A stretch of 64,000 bases of DNA from Deltaproteobacteria bacterium (GTDB taxonomy: Bacteria > Myxococcota_A > Polyangia > DRWM01 > JAAZOP01). Shown piece by piece: positions 13,720 to 22,608 of the stretch (its first letter is position 1; the number at the start of each line of letters is the position of its first letter). Under the pieces are notes generated by a model. It saw only the letters and a program-made list of their open reading frames with translations, did not search any database and was not told the DNA's origin. A program made the translations under genes and the position numbers. The stretch spans positions 1-64,000 of the forward strand of contig JACRCZ010000151.1 of the NCBI GenBank assembly GCA_016218765.1, written 5' to 3'.

Positions 13720-14439
13720 CTACCAGATGCCGTCGCGCCACGGCAGTGTGAAGCTCCAGCCGGGGCCGCGGAAGAAGACGCCGATCACCGTGAGCGTGAC
13801 CGCCGTGAGCAGGAACCAGGCGAAGATCCAGAACGGCAGCGAGCGCCGGGCGAGCCAGCCGACGAGGCCCCGGCGACGGCTCCAGACGCCGGGCAGGAGC
13901 ATGGCGGCGCCCACGAACCACAGCGGGCCGAGCAGCGGCCACACCGGATGCTGCCCCGCGTACGCGAGAAGCGAGGAGATCAGGCCGAACACCGCCACCG
14001 TCAGCGCGAGCTTCGACGCCCGCCGCCTCTCCCAGAACTCGGGGCGCTCGAGGTTGATGTCGAAGTACGGCACGATCGCCAGCGCGACGACCACGGCGCC
14101 GGGCAGGATGACGCCCGCCACGATCGGCGGGTAGTAGTGCAACAGCTCCTGCAGCCCCAGGAAGTACCAGGGCGCCTTCATCGGGTTCATCGCCTTCGAC
14201 GGGTCGGCCATCGATTCGAGCGGCGCGTCGAAGAGCAGGGCGCAGACCACCAGCAGGAGCGACAGGGCCAGGAAGGCGATCAGCTCGCGCACCACCAGGT
14301 GCGGAAAGGTCATCACCACCGGCTCGTCCGTCGCGTCCACCGCGGGCCGCTGCTCCCCCTGCACCACGAGCAGCCGCACGGGGACCTCGCGGGCCTGCAC
14401 CCCCTCCTCGGGCCGGAACGTGGGGCTCGGATCGCTCAT
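13720..14439 (-). CDS. Cytochrome b C-terminal half (b6f subunit IV-like)
   Basis: [33 protein letters not shown] and multiple TM segments. Confidence 0.88.
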   Translation of the reverse strand: MSDPSPTFRPEEGVQAREVPVRLLVVQGEQRPAVDATDEPVVMTFPHLVVRELIAFLALSLLLVVCALLFDAPLESMADPSKAMNPMKAPWYFLGLQELLHYYPPIVAGVILPGAVVVALAIVPYFDINLERPEFWERRRASKLALTVAVFGLISSLLAYAGQHPVWPLLGPLWFVGAAMLLPGVWSRRRGLVGWLARRSLPFWIFAWFLLTAVTLTVIGVFFRGPGWSFTLPWRDGIW

Positions 14440-15188
14440 CGCTTCCCTCCGCCGTCACGCGAAAGGTCCAGCGGCGGCAGGTAGATCCCCCCGTCCTTGC
14501 GCACGCGCCAGATGTGGATCGCGACCAGCACGACCAGTACCGCGGGCAGGATCACGCAGTGCAGGACGTAGAAGCGCAGGAGCGCGGGCTCCCCGATCTC
14601 CGTGCCGCCGAGCAGCAGGAACCGCGTGTCCTCGCCGATCCACGGCGTGGCCCCCGCCATGTTGGCGCCCACCGTGACGCCCCAGTACGCGAGCTGGTCC
14701 CACGGCAGGAGGTAGCCGGTGTACGAGAGCAGGATCGTCGTGACGAAGAGCACGACGCCGATGACCCAGTTGAACTCCCGCGGCGGCCGGTACGCCCCGG
14801 CGAAGAACACCCGCACCATGTGCAGGAACACGATCGCCACCATCGCGTGCGCCGACCAGCGGTGCAGGTTGCGCAGGAACACGCCCGAGGACACGACGAA
14901 CTCCAGGTCCTTCATGTCGTCGTACGCCTCCGGCACCGACGGCCGGTAGTACAACATCAGCAGGACGCCCGTGATCGTGAGGATGAGGAAGCACGCCGCC
15001 GCCAGCCCGCCGAGGAAGAACGTGCGCGAGAAGGCGATCGCACGCAGGCGGACCTTCACGGGGTGGACGTGCAGGAAGAGGTTGCTGAAGACCGCCAGCG
15101 CCCGGTTGCGGTTGGAGTCCGGGAACCCGTGGCGGACGATCGAGCGCCAGACCCTGTTGCCCGTGAGGAGCCGTCCCAGCGCGCTCAC
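14436..15188 (-). CDS. Cytochrome b N-terminal half (cytochrome b6-like)
   Basis: [74 protein letters not shown]...[34 protein letters not shown] start overlapping the Rieske stop. Confidence 0.92.
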   Translation of the reverse strand: MSALGRLLTGNRVWRSIVRHGFPDSNRNRALAVFSNLFLHVHPVKVRLRAIAFSRTFFLGGLAAACFLILTITGVLLMLYYRPSVPEAYDDMKDLEFVVSSGVFLRNLHRWSAHAMVAIVFLHMVRVFFAGAYRPPREFNWVIGVVLFVTTILLSYTGYLLPWDQLAYWGVTVGANMAGATPWIGEDTRFLLLGGTEIGEPALLRFYVLHCVILPAVLVVLVAIHIWRVRKDGGIYLPPLDLSRDGGGKR

Positions 15189-15679
15189 GCCGGCACCTCC
15201 AGGACGAAGTCCTCGCCGACCTCCCGCCGCGTGTCCACCACCAGGAAACCCTTGTCGAGCGTCAGCTCGTAGCGCGGCAGCGGACGCGGGGCGGGGCCGC
15301 CCGTGACGCGACCCTCGCGCGAGTACCGGCTGCCGTGGCAAGGACAGAAGATCCGGTCGCCCGCCGCCTCGAACTGCGTCATGCAGCCCAGGTGCGTGCA
15401 GACCGCGGACATCGCGATGAACCCGCGCGCCGTGCGCATGAGGTACAGCTTGCGCCGCGGCAAGGCCGTCACCGAACCCACCGCGAACTCGCCGGGACGG
15501 CCGAGCTTGAAGCGCCGCTCGTCCTCGTACAGCACGTTCGGCGAGAGGTAGCGGAAACCGACGACGCCTGTCCCCGCCACGGCCGCCGCCAGCGCCCCCG
15601 CGCCGCAGAGCGACAGGAACCGCCGGCGGCTCGATTCCTTCTCCTCCAGCGGCTCGTGCAAGTCGTCCATCAACGGCAT
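15185..15679 (-). CDS. Rieske [2Fe-2S] protein with Tat signal
   Basis: [27 protein letters not shown] and [24 protein letters not shown]. Confidence 0.94.
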   Translation of the reverse strand: MPLMDDLHEPLEEKESSRRRFLSLCGAGALAAAVAGTGVVGFRYLSPNVLYEDERRFKLGRPGEFAVGSVTALPRRKLYLMRTARGFIAMSAVCTHLGCMTQFEAAGDRIFCPCHGSRYSREGRVTGGPAPRPLPRYELTLDKGFLVVDTRREVGEDFVLEVPA

Positions 15680-15698
15680 GCTCGACCTCCCGCCCGTG

Positions 15699-17627
15699 TC
15701 ACAGGACGCGCTCGGCGGCCGCCACGAGCGGCTCCTCGTCCTCCCGGTAGAATGCCTGCATCGTGATCAGTCCCACCGGACACCGGCGCGCGCACAACCC
15801 GCAGCGGATGCACGCGGTCTCGTCCTTGATCAGCGCGGCGCCGGAGGGATGGTCCAGGAGCTCCAGCGGCGCGCCGTCGGGAAGGCGGCGCAGGCCGGCG
15901 CCGTCGGGCCGGCGGGCAATTCGGCGCAACGACACCAGATCGATGCAGTGCTCCGGACACACGTCCACGCAGCCGCCGCACTGGATGCACTCGCTGCCCT
16001 GCATCCGCGAGGAGTCGAAGATCGTGTTCACCCAGCAGTGCAGGCAGCGGCTGCCCTCCGCACGCGCGTCCTCCTCCCCCAGCGGACGCTCGACCTCGAC
16101 CTGCCGCTCGCGGCGCTCCACCGGCACCAGCGGCAGCTTCCGCCGCGCCGTCTTCTCGTAGTCCCCGCGCGCGAAGGGGTGGTCGTAGCCGAAGGTGTCG
16201 AAGACGCGCACGCGGTACGGGATCGCGGCGTCGCGCCGCCCGGTCAGCCGCGTATCGATGGCGCGCGCCGCGCGCCGTCCGTCCGCGACGGCGTCGATCA
16301 CGATCCGCGGGCCGAACGCGACGTCCCCGCCGGCGTACACCCCCGGACGGCTCGTCGCCAGCGTCGCGCGATCGACGCGGATCGTGTTCTGCCGCGTCAC
16401 CTCCAGTCCGTGGTCCGCACCCAGGAACGACAGGTCCGCGGTCTGCCCGATCGCGAGCACGACCGTGTCCGCCGGGATCTCCCGCTCCGTCCCCTCCACG
16501 AACTTCGGCGAGAATTTTCCCGCGTCGTCGAACACCCGCGCCACGTCGATCGTCCGCAGCGCCCGCACCCTCCCCCCCTCGCCGACGATCGCCCGCGGGC
16601 CGCGCCGGAACACGACCCGGATCCCCTCCTCCGTCCCCTCCTCCAGCTCGCGCGGATCGGCGGGCATCTCCTCGCGGGATTCCAGCGCCACCAGCGTCAC
16701 GTCGCGGCGCAGGAGCCGGGCCGCCGCCAGCGCCGCGTCGCGCGCCAGGTTGTGGTGCTCCTCGTCGGGAAACGTCGTGCCGCCGAACCGCCGCGCGCTG
16801 CGGGCGACGTCGAACGCCACGCTGCCGCCGCCCACGACCACCACCCGCTCGCCGACCTCGAGCGGCGTGCCGAGGTTGACGTGGGCCAGGAAGTCCACGG
16901 CGGTCAGCACGCCCGGAAGGTCCCCGCCCGGCAGCGGCAGGATGCGGCCCTTGCGACAGCCCGGCGCCAGGAACACCGCGTCGTGGTCGCGCAACAGCGC
17001 CCCGAATTCGACGTCGCGGCCGATCTCCACGCCCAGCCGGATCTCCACGCCCAGCCAGGCGATGAAGTCCACCTCGCACTGCAACAGCTCGCGCGGCAGC
17101 CGGTACTCCGGGATGCCCAGCCGCATCATCCCCCCGGCCACGGGGGCCCCGTCGAACACGACGACCTTGTGGCCCATCAGCGCCAGATCGTGCGCGCAGG
17201 ACAGGCCCGCCGGTCCCGCGCCGACCACCGCCACCTTGCCGGGCCGCTCGGCCTTCGGCCGCGGCCGCTCCACCACCGCGAGGATCCGGCCGAAATCCCG
17301 CGCCGACTCGACCCCGAACTTCTCCGTCACCACCCGCTTGAGCGCCCGGATCTGGATCGGGTCGTCGATCGCCCCGCGGCGGCACGCCGACTCGCACGGA
17401 TGCGCGCAGATGCGCCCGCAGATCGACGCCATCGGATTCGGCGCGCGCGCCAGCGCGTAGGCCTCCTCCAGCTTCCCCTGCGCAATGAGGCTGACGTAGC
17501 CACCCGCGTTCGTGCCGACCGGACAGGCCGCGCGGCACGGAAAGTTGCTCTCCAGGTACGAGGCGTCCTGGGCGTCCCGGCTGTCCCACCAGCTCGGGAG
17601 CAGATCCTGCGCGGTCATCGCTTCCAT
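15699..17627 (-). CDS. GltD-like FAD/NAD(P) oxidoreductase with N-terminal and C-terminal Fe-S domains
   Basis: PCRAACPVGTNAGGYVSLIAQGKLEEAYALARAPNPMASICGRICAHPCESACRR; KVAVVGAGPAGLSCAHDLALMGHKVVVFD; GGDVAFG; C-terminal CIQCGGCVDVCPEHC and CIRCGLCARRCPVG. Confidence 0.9.
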   Translation of the reverse strand: MEAMTAQDLLPSWWDSRDAQDASYLESNFPCRAACPVGTNAGGYVSLIAQGKLEEAYALARAPNPMASICGRICAHPCESACRRGAIDDPIQIRALKRVVTEKFGVESARDFGRILAVVERPRPKAERPGKVAVVGAGPAGLSCAHDLALMGHKVVVFDGAPVAGGMMRLGIPEYRLPRELLQCEVDFIAWLGVEIRLGVEIGRDVEFGALLRDHDAVFLAPGCRKGRILPLPGGDLPGVLTAVDFLAHVNLGTPLEVGERVVVVGGGSVAFDVARSARRFGGTTFPDEEHHNLARDAALAAARLLRRDVTLVALESREEMPADPRELEEGTEEGIRVVFRRGPRAIVGEGGRVRALRTIDVARVFDDAGKFSPKFVEGTEREIPADTVVLAIGQTADLSFLGADHGLEVTRQNTIRVDRATLATSRPGVYAGGDVAFGPRIVIDAVADGRRAARAIDTRLTGRRDAAIPYRVRVFDTFGYDHPFARGDYEKTARRKLPLVPVERRERQVEVERPLGEEDARAEGSRCLHCWVNTIFDSSRMQGSECIQCGGCVDVCPEHCIDLVSLRRIARRPDGAGLRRLPDGAPLELLDHPSGAALIKDETACIRCGLCARRCPVGLITMQAFYREDEEPLVAAAERVL

Positions 17628-17691
17628 CGCCGTACGCCCCACCCCGGCCGGTCCGACGCACACGAAGCGCTCGCCGGGGCGCCCGGGACCT

Positions 17692-17707
17692 TGCGCGTCC
17701 CGTGCCG
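17692..17707 (-). promoter_or_regulatory. Candidate sigma54 -24/-12 promoter for the respiratory operon
   Basis: Minus strand CGGCACGGGACGCGCA; GG-N10-GC spacing; ~65 nt upstream of the GltD-like ORF start, with a sigma54 activator gene adjacent. -12 element not canonical. Confidence 0.4.
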
Positions 17708-17830
17708 TCGCGGGCGGCGGCCGCTCCGGCCGCGCCGGCCCCGGATCCCGCCGCAGGAAGATGCACCATGTCGGCTCGCCGGAACACGGACCACGAAGAG
17801 GGGTGTTACGAAAGGTGACGATCCGCCTTT

Positions 17831-17853
17831 CGCCGTCACGGAAGGTGACGGCG
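17831..17853. promoter_or_regulatory. Perfect 9-bp dyad (cgccgtcac-ggaag-gtgacggcg): candidate activator binding site or transcription terminator
   Basis: Inverted repeat between the sigma54 activator stop and the operon promoter, about 125-160 bp upstream of the candidate -24/-12. Confidence 0.4.
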
Positions 17854-17864
17854 CCGTCGCCGCG

Positions 17865-18833
17865 TTACGGGCAGGTGGGTCCGGTCTCGGTCAGCCCGTA
17901 GAGGCGGAGCTTGACGTAGAGCTGCTTGCGCGAGATGCCGAGCAGCCGGGCGGCCATGGTCTTGTTGCCGGCGGTGTGCGCCATGGCCGAAGCGATCGCG
18001 CCGCGCTCGGCCTCGCGCAGCGACACCGGCCCGAAGGGCACCGCAGCCGCCGGGTCGGCCGCAGGCTCGCCGAGCAGCGGGAGATCCTCCACGCCGACCC
18101 GCCGCCCGGAAGCCGTCGCGCACGCCTGGAACACCACGTTCTCCAGCTCGCGCACGTTGCCGGGCCAGTTGTGGAGCGCGAGGCGATCGAGCGCCGCGAC
18201 CGTGAGCTCGGGCGCGCTCGCCGCACCGCAGGAGATATGCCAGCGGGCGGCGAAGTGCCCGGCAAGGAGGGGAATGTCCTCGAGCCGGTCGCGCAGCGGC
18301 GGGACCCGGATGACCCAGCGCTGGAGGCGGTAGTACAGATCGCGCCGCAGCTTGCCCCGGGCCAGTGCGGCCGCCAGATCCTCGTTGGTGCTGGCGACGA
18401 TCCGCACCTGCACCGGAACCTCCCGGTTCTCCCCGACCGCGCGCACCGCACGCTCCTGGATGAGCCGCAGCAGCTTCGCCTGCGCCTCCACGTCCAGCTC
18501 CGTGATCTCGTCGAAGAACAGCGTCCCGCCCGACGCGGCCCGAGCCAGCCCGATCCGCCGCTCCGTCGCCCCGCTGAACGCGCCCCGCGCGTGGCCGAAC
18601 AGCTCGCTCTCCATGAGGGCCCTGGGCAGCGCGGCGCAGTTCACCGCCACGAAACGGTCCGCCGGATCGCCGCTCTGCCGGTGGATCGCCTGCGCCACCA
18701 GCTCCTTGCCCGTGCCGCTCTCGCCGACGATCAGCGCCGTCTCGCGCCCGCCCGCAGCCAACACCACGCGCTCGTACAACGCCCGCATGCACGACGCGGC
18801 CCCCAGCAGTCCACAGAACCGATCACCAATCAT
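17865..18833 (-). CDS. Stand-alone sigma54-dependent transcriptional activator (AAA+ plus Fis-type HTH, no receiver domain)
   Basis: ALIVGESGTGKELVAQAIH (Walker A), ESELFGHARGAFSGATERR, GGTLFFDEITELDVEAQAKLLRLIQE (Walker B), LALHNWPGNVRELENV, HTAGNKTMAARLLGISRKQLYVKLRLYGL. Confidence 0.92.
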   Translation of the reverse strand: MIGDRFCGLLGAASCMRALYERVVLAAGGRETALIVGESGTGKELVAQAIHRQSGDPADRFVAVNCAALPRALMESELFGHARGAFSGATERRIGLARAASGGTLFFDEITELDVEAQAKLLRLIQERAVRAVGENREVPVQVRIVASTNEDLAAALARGKLRRDLYYRLQRWVIRVPPLRDRLEDIPLLAGHFAARWHISCGAASAPELTVAALDRLALHNWPGNVRELENVVFQACATASGRRVGVEDLPLLGEPAADPAAAVPFGPVSLREAERGAIASAMAHTAGNKTMAARLLGISRKQLYVKLRLYGLTETGPTCP

Positions 18834-18897
18834 CACGCCCGCATTCCCCCCGTGCCCTGCCCGATCTTGTAGCGCAATTCGGTGCGACGGGACAAGG

Positions 18898-18965
18898 GAG
18901 TGCGGGGGGAGTGCGGGGGGAGTGCGGGGGGAGTGCGGGAAGTGCGGGAAGTGCGGGAAGCGCGG
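18898..18965. repeat. G-rich short tandem repeat (gagtgcgggg / aagtgcggg units)
   Basis: gggagtgcggggggagtgcggggggagtgcggggggagtgcgggaagtgcgggaagtgcgggaagcgcgg read directly. Confidence 0.85.
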
Positions 18966-19026
18966 ATCGCGCCGCCACCAGCTACCAGCCACCAGCCGCT
19001 GGCCGACCCGCCGGTGTCGGGAGCTG

Positions 19027-20484
19027 TCAGGGGAGCTGGCTGCCCGCGGTCACGTACGCAAAGTGCGTCGCGTCGCCGTGGCCGAGGGCCTCGGCGCCCG
19101 CGGCGGGGAGGAACACGGCGTAGCCCGCGCCGAGCTGCAGCCAGCGCCAAGGCGTCCACAGCAGCTCGACGTCCAGCTCGTACCCGAGGATGCTCTCCGT
19201 GTTGGCGGGGTCCACCCCGAGCTGCACTCCGCCGGCGTTGGCCCAGCGGCTTCCCGGCTCCGCCAGTCCCAGCAGGTGGGCCGCGAGCGACGCCTTGACG
19301 GGCGCCTCGACCGGCGCGAAGGAGAGCCGCGCCCACCCATCGAAGAGGTTGCGCCAGCCGAAGAGATCGGCGATGCCGTAGAACGGGTGGTTCGTGGGGA
19401 AGAAGTTGTCGAACTCGGTCCAGGAGTCGCCCGGCGCGCCGCCCGTCGCGTACGCGCCGCCCAGCGTGAAGCCGGGGCGTCCCGCGACCTGGAACATGTA
19501 GCCCAGCTCCGCGGCGGCGGCCGCCGCCAGGTGCCGCGCGCCCGCCGCGCGCCCGCCCTGGATCGCCGCTTCCACGTCGTACGAGAGCCCCGTCACGGGC
19601 GTCCCGTGCAGGCGCAGGCCCGCCGACGCGATGTCCCGGTCGCGCCCGACGGACGGCGCCGGATCGGTCGCGCCGGCCGGCGGCTCCGTCGGGCCGTCAT
19701 GTCGGTACAGGCCGGTCACCTCCAGCCCCAGCGGCTCGCCGAGCGTCCACGAGAATTCCAGCCCCGCGAGGTAGTCGCCTTCCGAGCGGACCGAGCGCGT
19801 CTCCGTCACCGGCGGGTCACCCGTCGTCACCGTGTACGAGATCGTGCGCACGACGCGCGTCATCGCGCCGAAGGCGTCCAGGCCGAAGTCGCCCCACTGC
19901 CAGTGGGTGCGCAGGGCGTCGAACGAGCGGCCCGCGGTCGACCAGTTGAAGTTGCCGATCATCCTCTGCGCCCCGTAGGTGATCTCCTGGCGCCCGAGGC
20001 GGAACCAGCCGCAACAGGCGCGCACTTCGAGGAAGCCCTGGTGCAGCCCGGTCGTGGCGCCGTCGTCGGTCCCGACGGCGAACTGTCCCAGGTTCCGTGC
20101 GTCCTGCACCTGGACGAGCACGCGGACGGGGTCCAGCGTCAGCTCGGCGCCGAGGCGCACGCGCGAGCCGACGAAGTAGTCGTCATCGCCTGTTCCCGTC
20201 GCGGTGTAGGGTTCCAGGCGCGTCTCGAAGCGCTCGCGCACCTCCACGCTCGGCCGGAAGAGGATTGCTCCGATGCGGAACGTGCCCGGCGGCAGGTCCT
20301 CCTCTTGCGGCGGCACCGCCGCCTCGGCGACCGCCGGCGTCGTGTCCCCGGCGCCGACGCTCGCCGGCGGTGCTTCCGCCGCCGCGGACGGCTCCGCGTT
20401 TGCGGGTTCTGCCCCGACGAGCATCCCCGCCACGCCCAGCACCGCGACCCGCAATCCGATCCTCCACGTCGTCCCCACCTTCAT
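19027..20484 (-). CDS. Outer-membrane porin, alginate-export (AlgE-like) family
   Basis: Signal peptide MKVGTTWRIGLRVAVLGVAGMLVGAEPANA; RFETRLEPYTATGTGDDDYFVGSRVRLGAELTLDPVRVLVQVQDARNLGQ...RLGRQEITYGAQRMIGNFNWSTAGRSFDALR. Confidence 0.82.
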   Translation of the reverse strand: MKVGTTWRIGLRVAVLGVAGMLVGAEPANAEPSAAAEAPPASVGAGDTTPAVAEAAVPPQEEDLPPGTFRIGAILFRPSVEVRERFETRLEPYTATGTGDDDYFVGSRVRLGAELTLDPVRVLVQVQDARNLGQFAVGTDDGATTGLHQGFLEVRACCGWFRLGRQEITYGAQRMIGNFNWSTAGRSFDALRTHWQWGDFGLDAFGAMTRVVRTISYTVTTGDPPVTETRSVRSEGDYLAGLEFSWTLGEPLGLEVTGLYRHDGPTEPPAGATDPAPSVGRDRDIASAGLRLHGTPVTGLSYDVEAAIQGGRAAGARHLAAAAAAELGYMFQVAGRPGFTLGGAYATGGAPGDSWTEFDNFFPTNHPFYGIADLFGWRNLFDGWARLSFAPVEAPVKASLAAHLLGLAEPGSRWANAGGVQLGVDPANTESILGYELDVELLWTPWRWLQLGAGYAVFLPAAGAEALGHGDATHFAYVTAGSQLP

Positions 20485-20523
20485 CGCTGCCCTCCTGCCG
20501 CACCGCGGCCGGAGCGCTCGTTG

Positions 20524-20539
20524 TCCAAGTTCCGTGCCA
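20524..20539 (-). promoter_or_regulatory. Candidate sigma54 promoter for the porin gene
   Basis: Minus strand TGGCACGGAACTTGGA: full TGGCACG-N4-TTG match, -12 GG instead of GC; about 40 nt upstream of the porin ATG, which has a GGAGG ribosome site. Confidence 0.5.
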
Positions 20540-20773
20540 ACGTCCTTGGTTCCCGCATCCAGGCACTTCGCACCGCGTGGCCCGACCAGCCCCACGACAG
20601 CGTCATGGCCAGAGAGAACCCCCAGGCCGTGTCGCCTGTCGCCGTCCGCTTCGCAAGGAAACCCGGCGTGACCCGTGCGACGATCGACGGCGCGTCGCCC
20701 GCGCAAACCGGCGGCCGGCTGGCATCCGGAGCGCGGGGCATGCTATCCAGGCAGAGTGGGCAGAAGGGGCGCG

Positions 20774-22495
20774 ATGGACCCGACCGGATCGGGGCTTCTG
20801 TGCAGGGTGGCGGCGTGGGCGGCGCTCGCGGTCGTATCGGGGATGGCCTGTGCGCGGGGAAGCGAGAGGCGTGCGGACGGAGCCTCCGTGGTCGTCCCGG
20901 CGGACGCCGGGCGGCAAGCCTCGGGACCCGACGTGGCGAGCCGTCCGAGGCTGTTCGACGAGGCGAGGATCGAGGCGCTGCGGGACGAGTTCCTGGAACA
21001 GGCGGCGGCGAACCGTACGCGCGTGTGCCGGCGTCCGGTGCTGCGGGGAGAGACGCTGCCGGGCCCCGCTGACGACGATCTCCTGGCGATCGTCGCCGAC
21101 ACCGGTCCCGCGGCCGCTTGCCGGGCGGCGGTCTACGAGAACGGACGGGTGCTCGTTCCGCTGACGAGGTTCATCGCCGACTCCGTCCCGGCGGGGACGC
21201 CCCGGCGCTCGCCGCCGCCTGCGCGTCCGCTGGACCAGCCCCTGGGCGAGTTCGGCGAGGTGTTTGAGATGGTCGAGGCGGCTTGCGCCGGGCTTCCCGA
21301 GGCGATCCGGCGTGCGGTGGGCCACGAGGATGCGTGCAACCCCTACCTTCCGGGTCGGCGCGCAATGCCGCGGATGCGCGAGCAGGTGAACGTGGCGCGA
21401 GCCGCCGGGCTTCTCGCCCGGCGGTCGATGCGCGAGGGGCGCTTGGAGGAGGCCGGCCGGCTGTTGATGGACGCGCTGCGGCTTGGCCAGGACTTCGGGC
21501 GCGGCGGCAGCTGGATAGGGCCGATGATCTCGACCGTCGCGATCCGAGTGCTTGCCGGGGACGTCGAGCTGTTGTTCAACGCGCCGTCGGCGTTCCCCGA
21601 AGGGCTGGCCGCGTCTCTGCAGGCAGAGTTGACGGCGCTGCTGTCGTCCGAGCCGCACCCGTCGGAATACTTCGCCGACGACTGCTTGCAGGTCGTGCTG
21701 CAGGACCTGCTGCCTTCGCTGATGCCGGCGGGCTGGACGCCGCCAGGCGGGTGGGACGTGGACAAGGGGCCGCCCAACACCGTCACGGGAGAGGGGGAAG
21801 CGAGCGGGGACGGCGAGGGGAACGACGTCGCCCCGAGAGACGCACGGGCGCTGGCTCTGCTGGCGACGCGGAGCGTCCGGGAGCGGTTCCTCTCCGCGTG
21901 CCCGCGGGAGAGCACGCGCGAAGCTTGCATCGACGGCATCGCGGCCGCGGTGGCCGCGCTGGGCGATTCGTTCAAGACGATGGTCGAGGGGCACGAACTG
22001 CTCGAGGCCGCGCTGCAACCGAACCCCGACGGCGCGGCGCTGCGCGAGCAGGTCGTGCGGCTGCTCGTGGACGCCACGGCGATCACGGCAATGGAGATGC
22101 TCGCCCGATTCCCGCGGGAGACGCAGACGCGCACGTTCTGGCTCGCGGCTTTGCGGCTGCACGCGGCGTTCCGGGCTGCCACCGACGCCGCGGGGAGTTG
22201 CCCGACGCTCGCGGCCTTCGACGAGGAGCCGCTGCTGTCGGCGCGCGGCGACGCACCGGTGGGCCGGCTTCTCCAAGTGGATGCGGGCGAGGCGTCGGAG
22301 ACGTACGTGGTCACGATCGCGCGACCGCTCTGGACGCCGAGGCCGGAGGACGACGCCACCGAGTCGCACCCGTTCCTGCTGCTGCGCTGTCCCGGTGCGC
22401 GCGAGCTGCCGGCGCTGCCGGTCCCGACCGCACCGGCCGAAACGGTGGACGCAGCGTCACGAACGAGCGCGCGCACCGGCGTCGAGGAAGGCTAG
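20774..22495 (+). CDS. Secreted lipoprotein-like protein of unknown function
   Basis: MDPTGSGLLCRVAAWAALAVVSGMACARGSE (lipobox-like); continuous 573-aa ORF with Ala/Leu-rich helical pattern; no family recognised. Confidence 0.6.
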   Translation: MDPTGSGLLCRVAAWAALAVVSGMACARGSERRADGASVVVPADAGRQASGPDVASRPRLFDEARIEALRDEFLEQAAANRTRVCRRPVLRGETLPGPADDDLLAIVADTGPAAACRAAVYENGRVLVPLTRFIADSVPAGTPRRSPPPARPLDQPLGEFGEVFEMVEAACAGLPEAIRRAVGHEDACNPYLPGRRAMPRMREQVNVARAAGLLARRSMREGRLEEAGRLLMDALRLGQDFGRGGSWIGPMISTVAIRVLAGDVELLFNAPSAFPEGLAASLQAELTALLSSEPHPSEYFADDCLQVVLQDLLPSLMPAGWTPPGGWDVDKGPPNTVTGEGEASGDGEGNDVAPRDARALALLATRSVRERFLSACPRESTREACIDGIAAAVAALGDSFKTMVEGHELLEAALQPNPDGAALREQVVRLLVDATAITAMEMLARFPRETQTRTFWLAALRLHAAFRAATDAAGSCPTLAAFDEEPLLSARGDAPVGRLLQVDAGEASETYVVTIARPLWTPRPEDDATESHPFLLLRCPGARELPALPVPTAPAETVDAASRTSARTGVEEG

Positions 22496-22608
22496 GAACC
22501 GTTCGAGAGCGGCGTGAACCTCGCCCCAAGTCGCAGGAACGCGTGCGAGCCACCACCTGGACGCCGCCTCCGTGGCCGACTATCCTTGTACCCGCGGGCG
22601 AGGTGAAC

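Noticed and set aside
15678-18872. 1064-aa plus-strand ORF antisense to GltD-like and sigma54 activator genes
   Set aside because: Low-complexity, His/Arg-rich shadow ORF without recognisable motifs.
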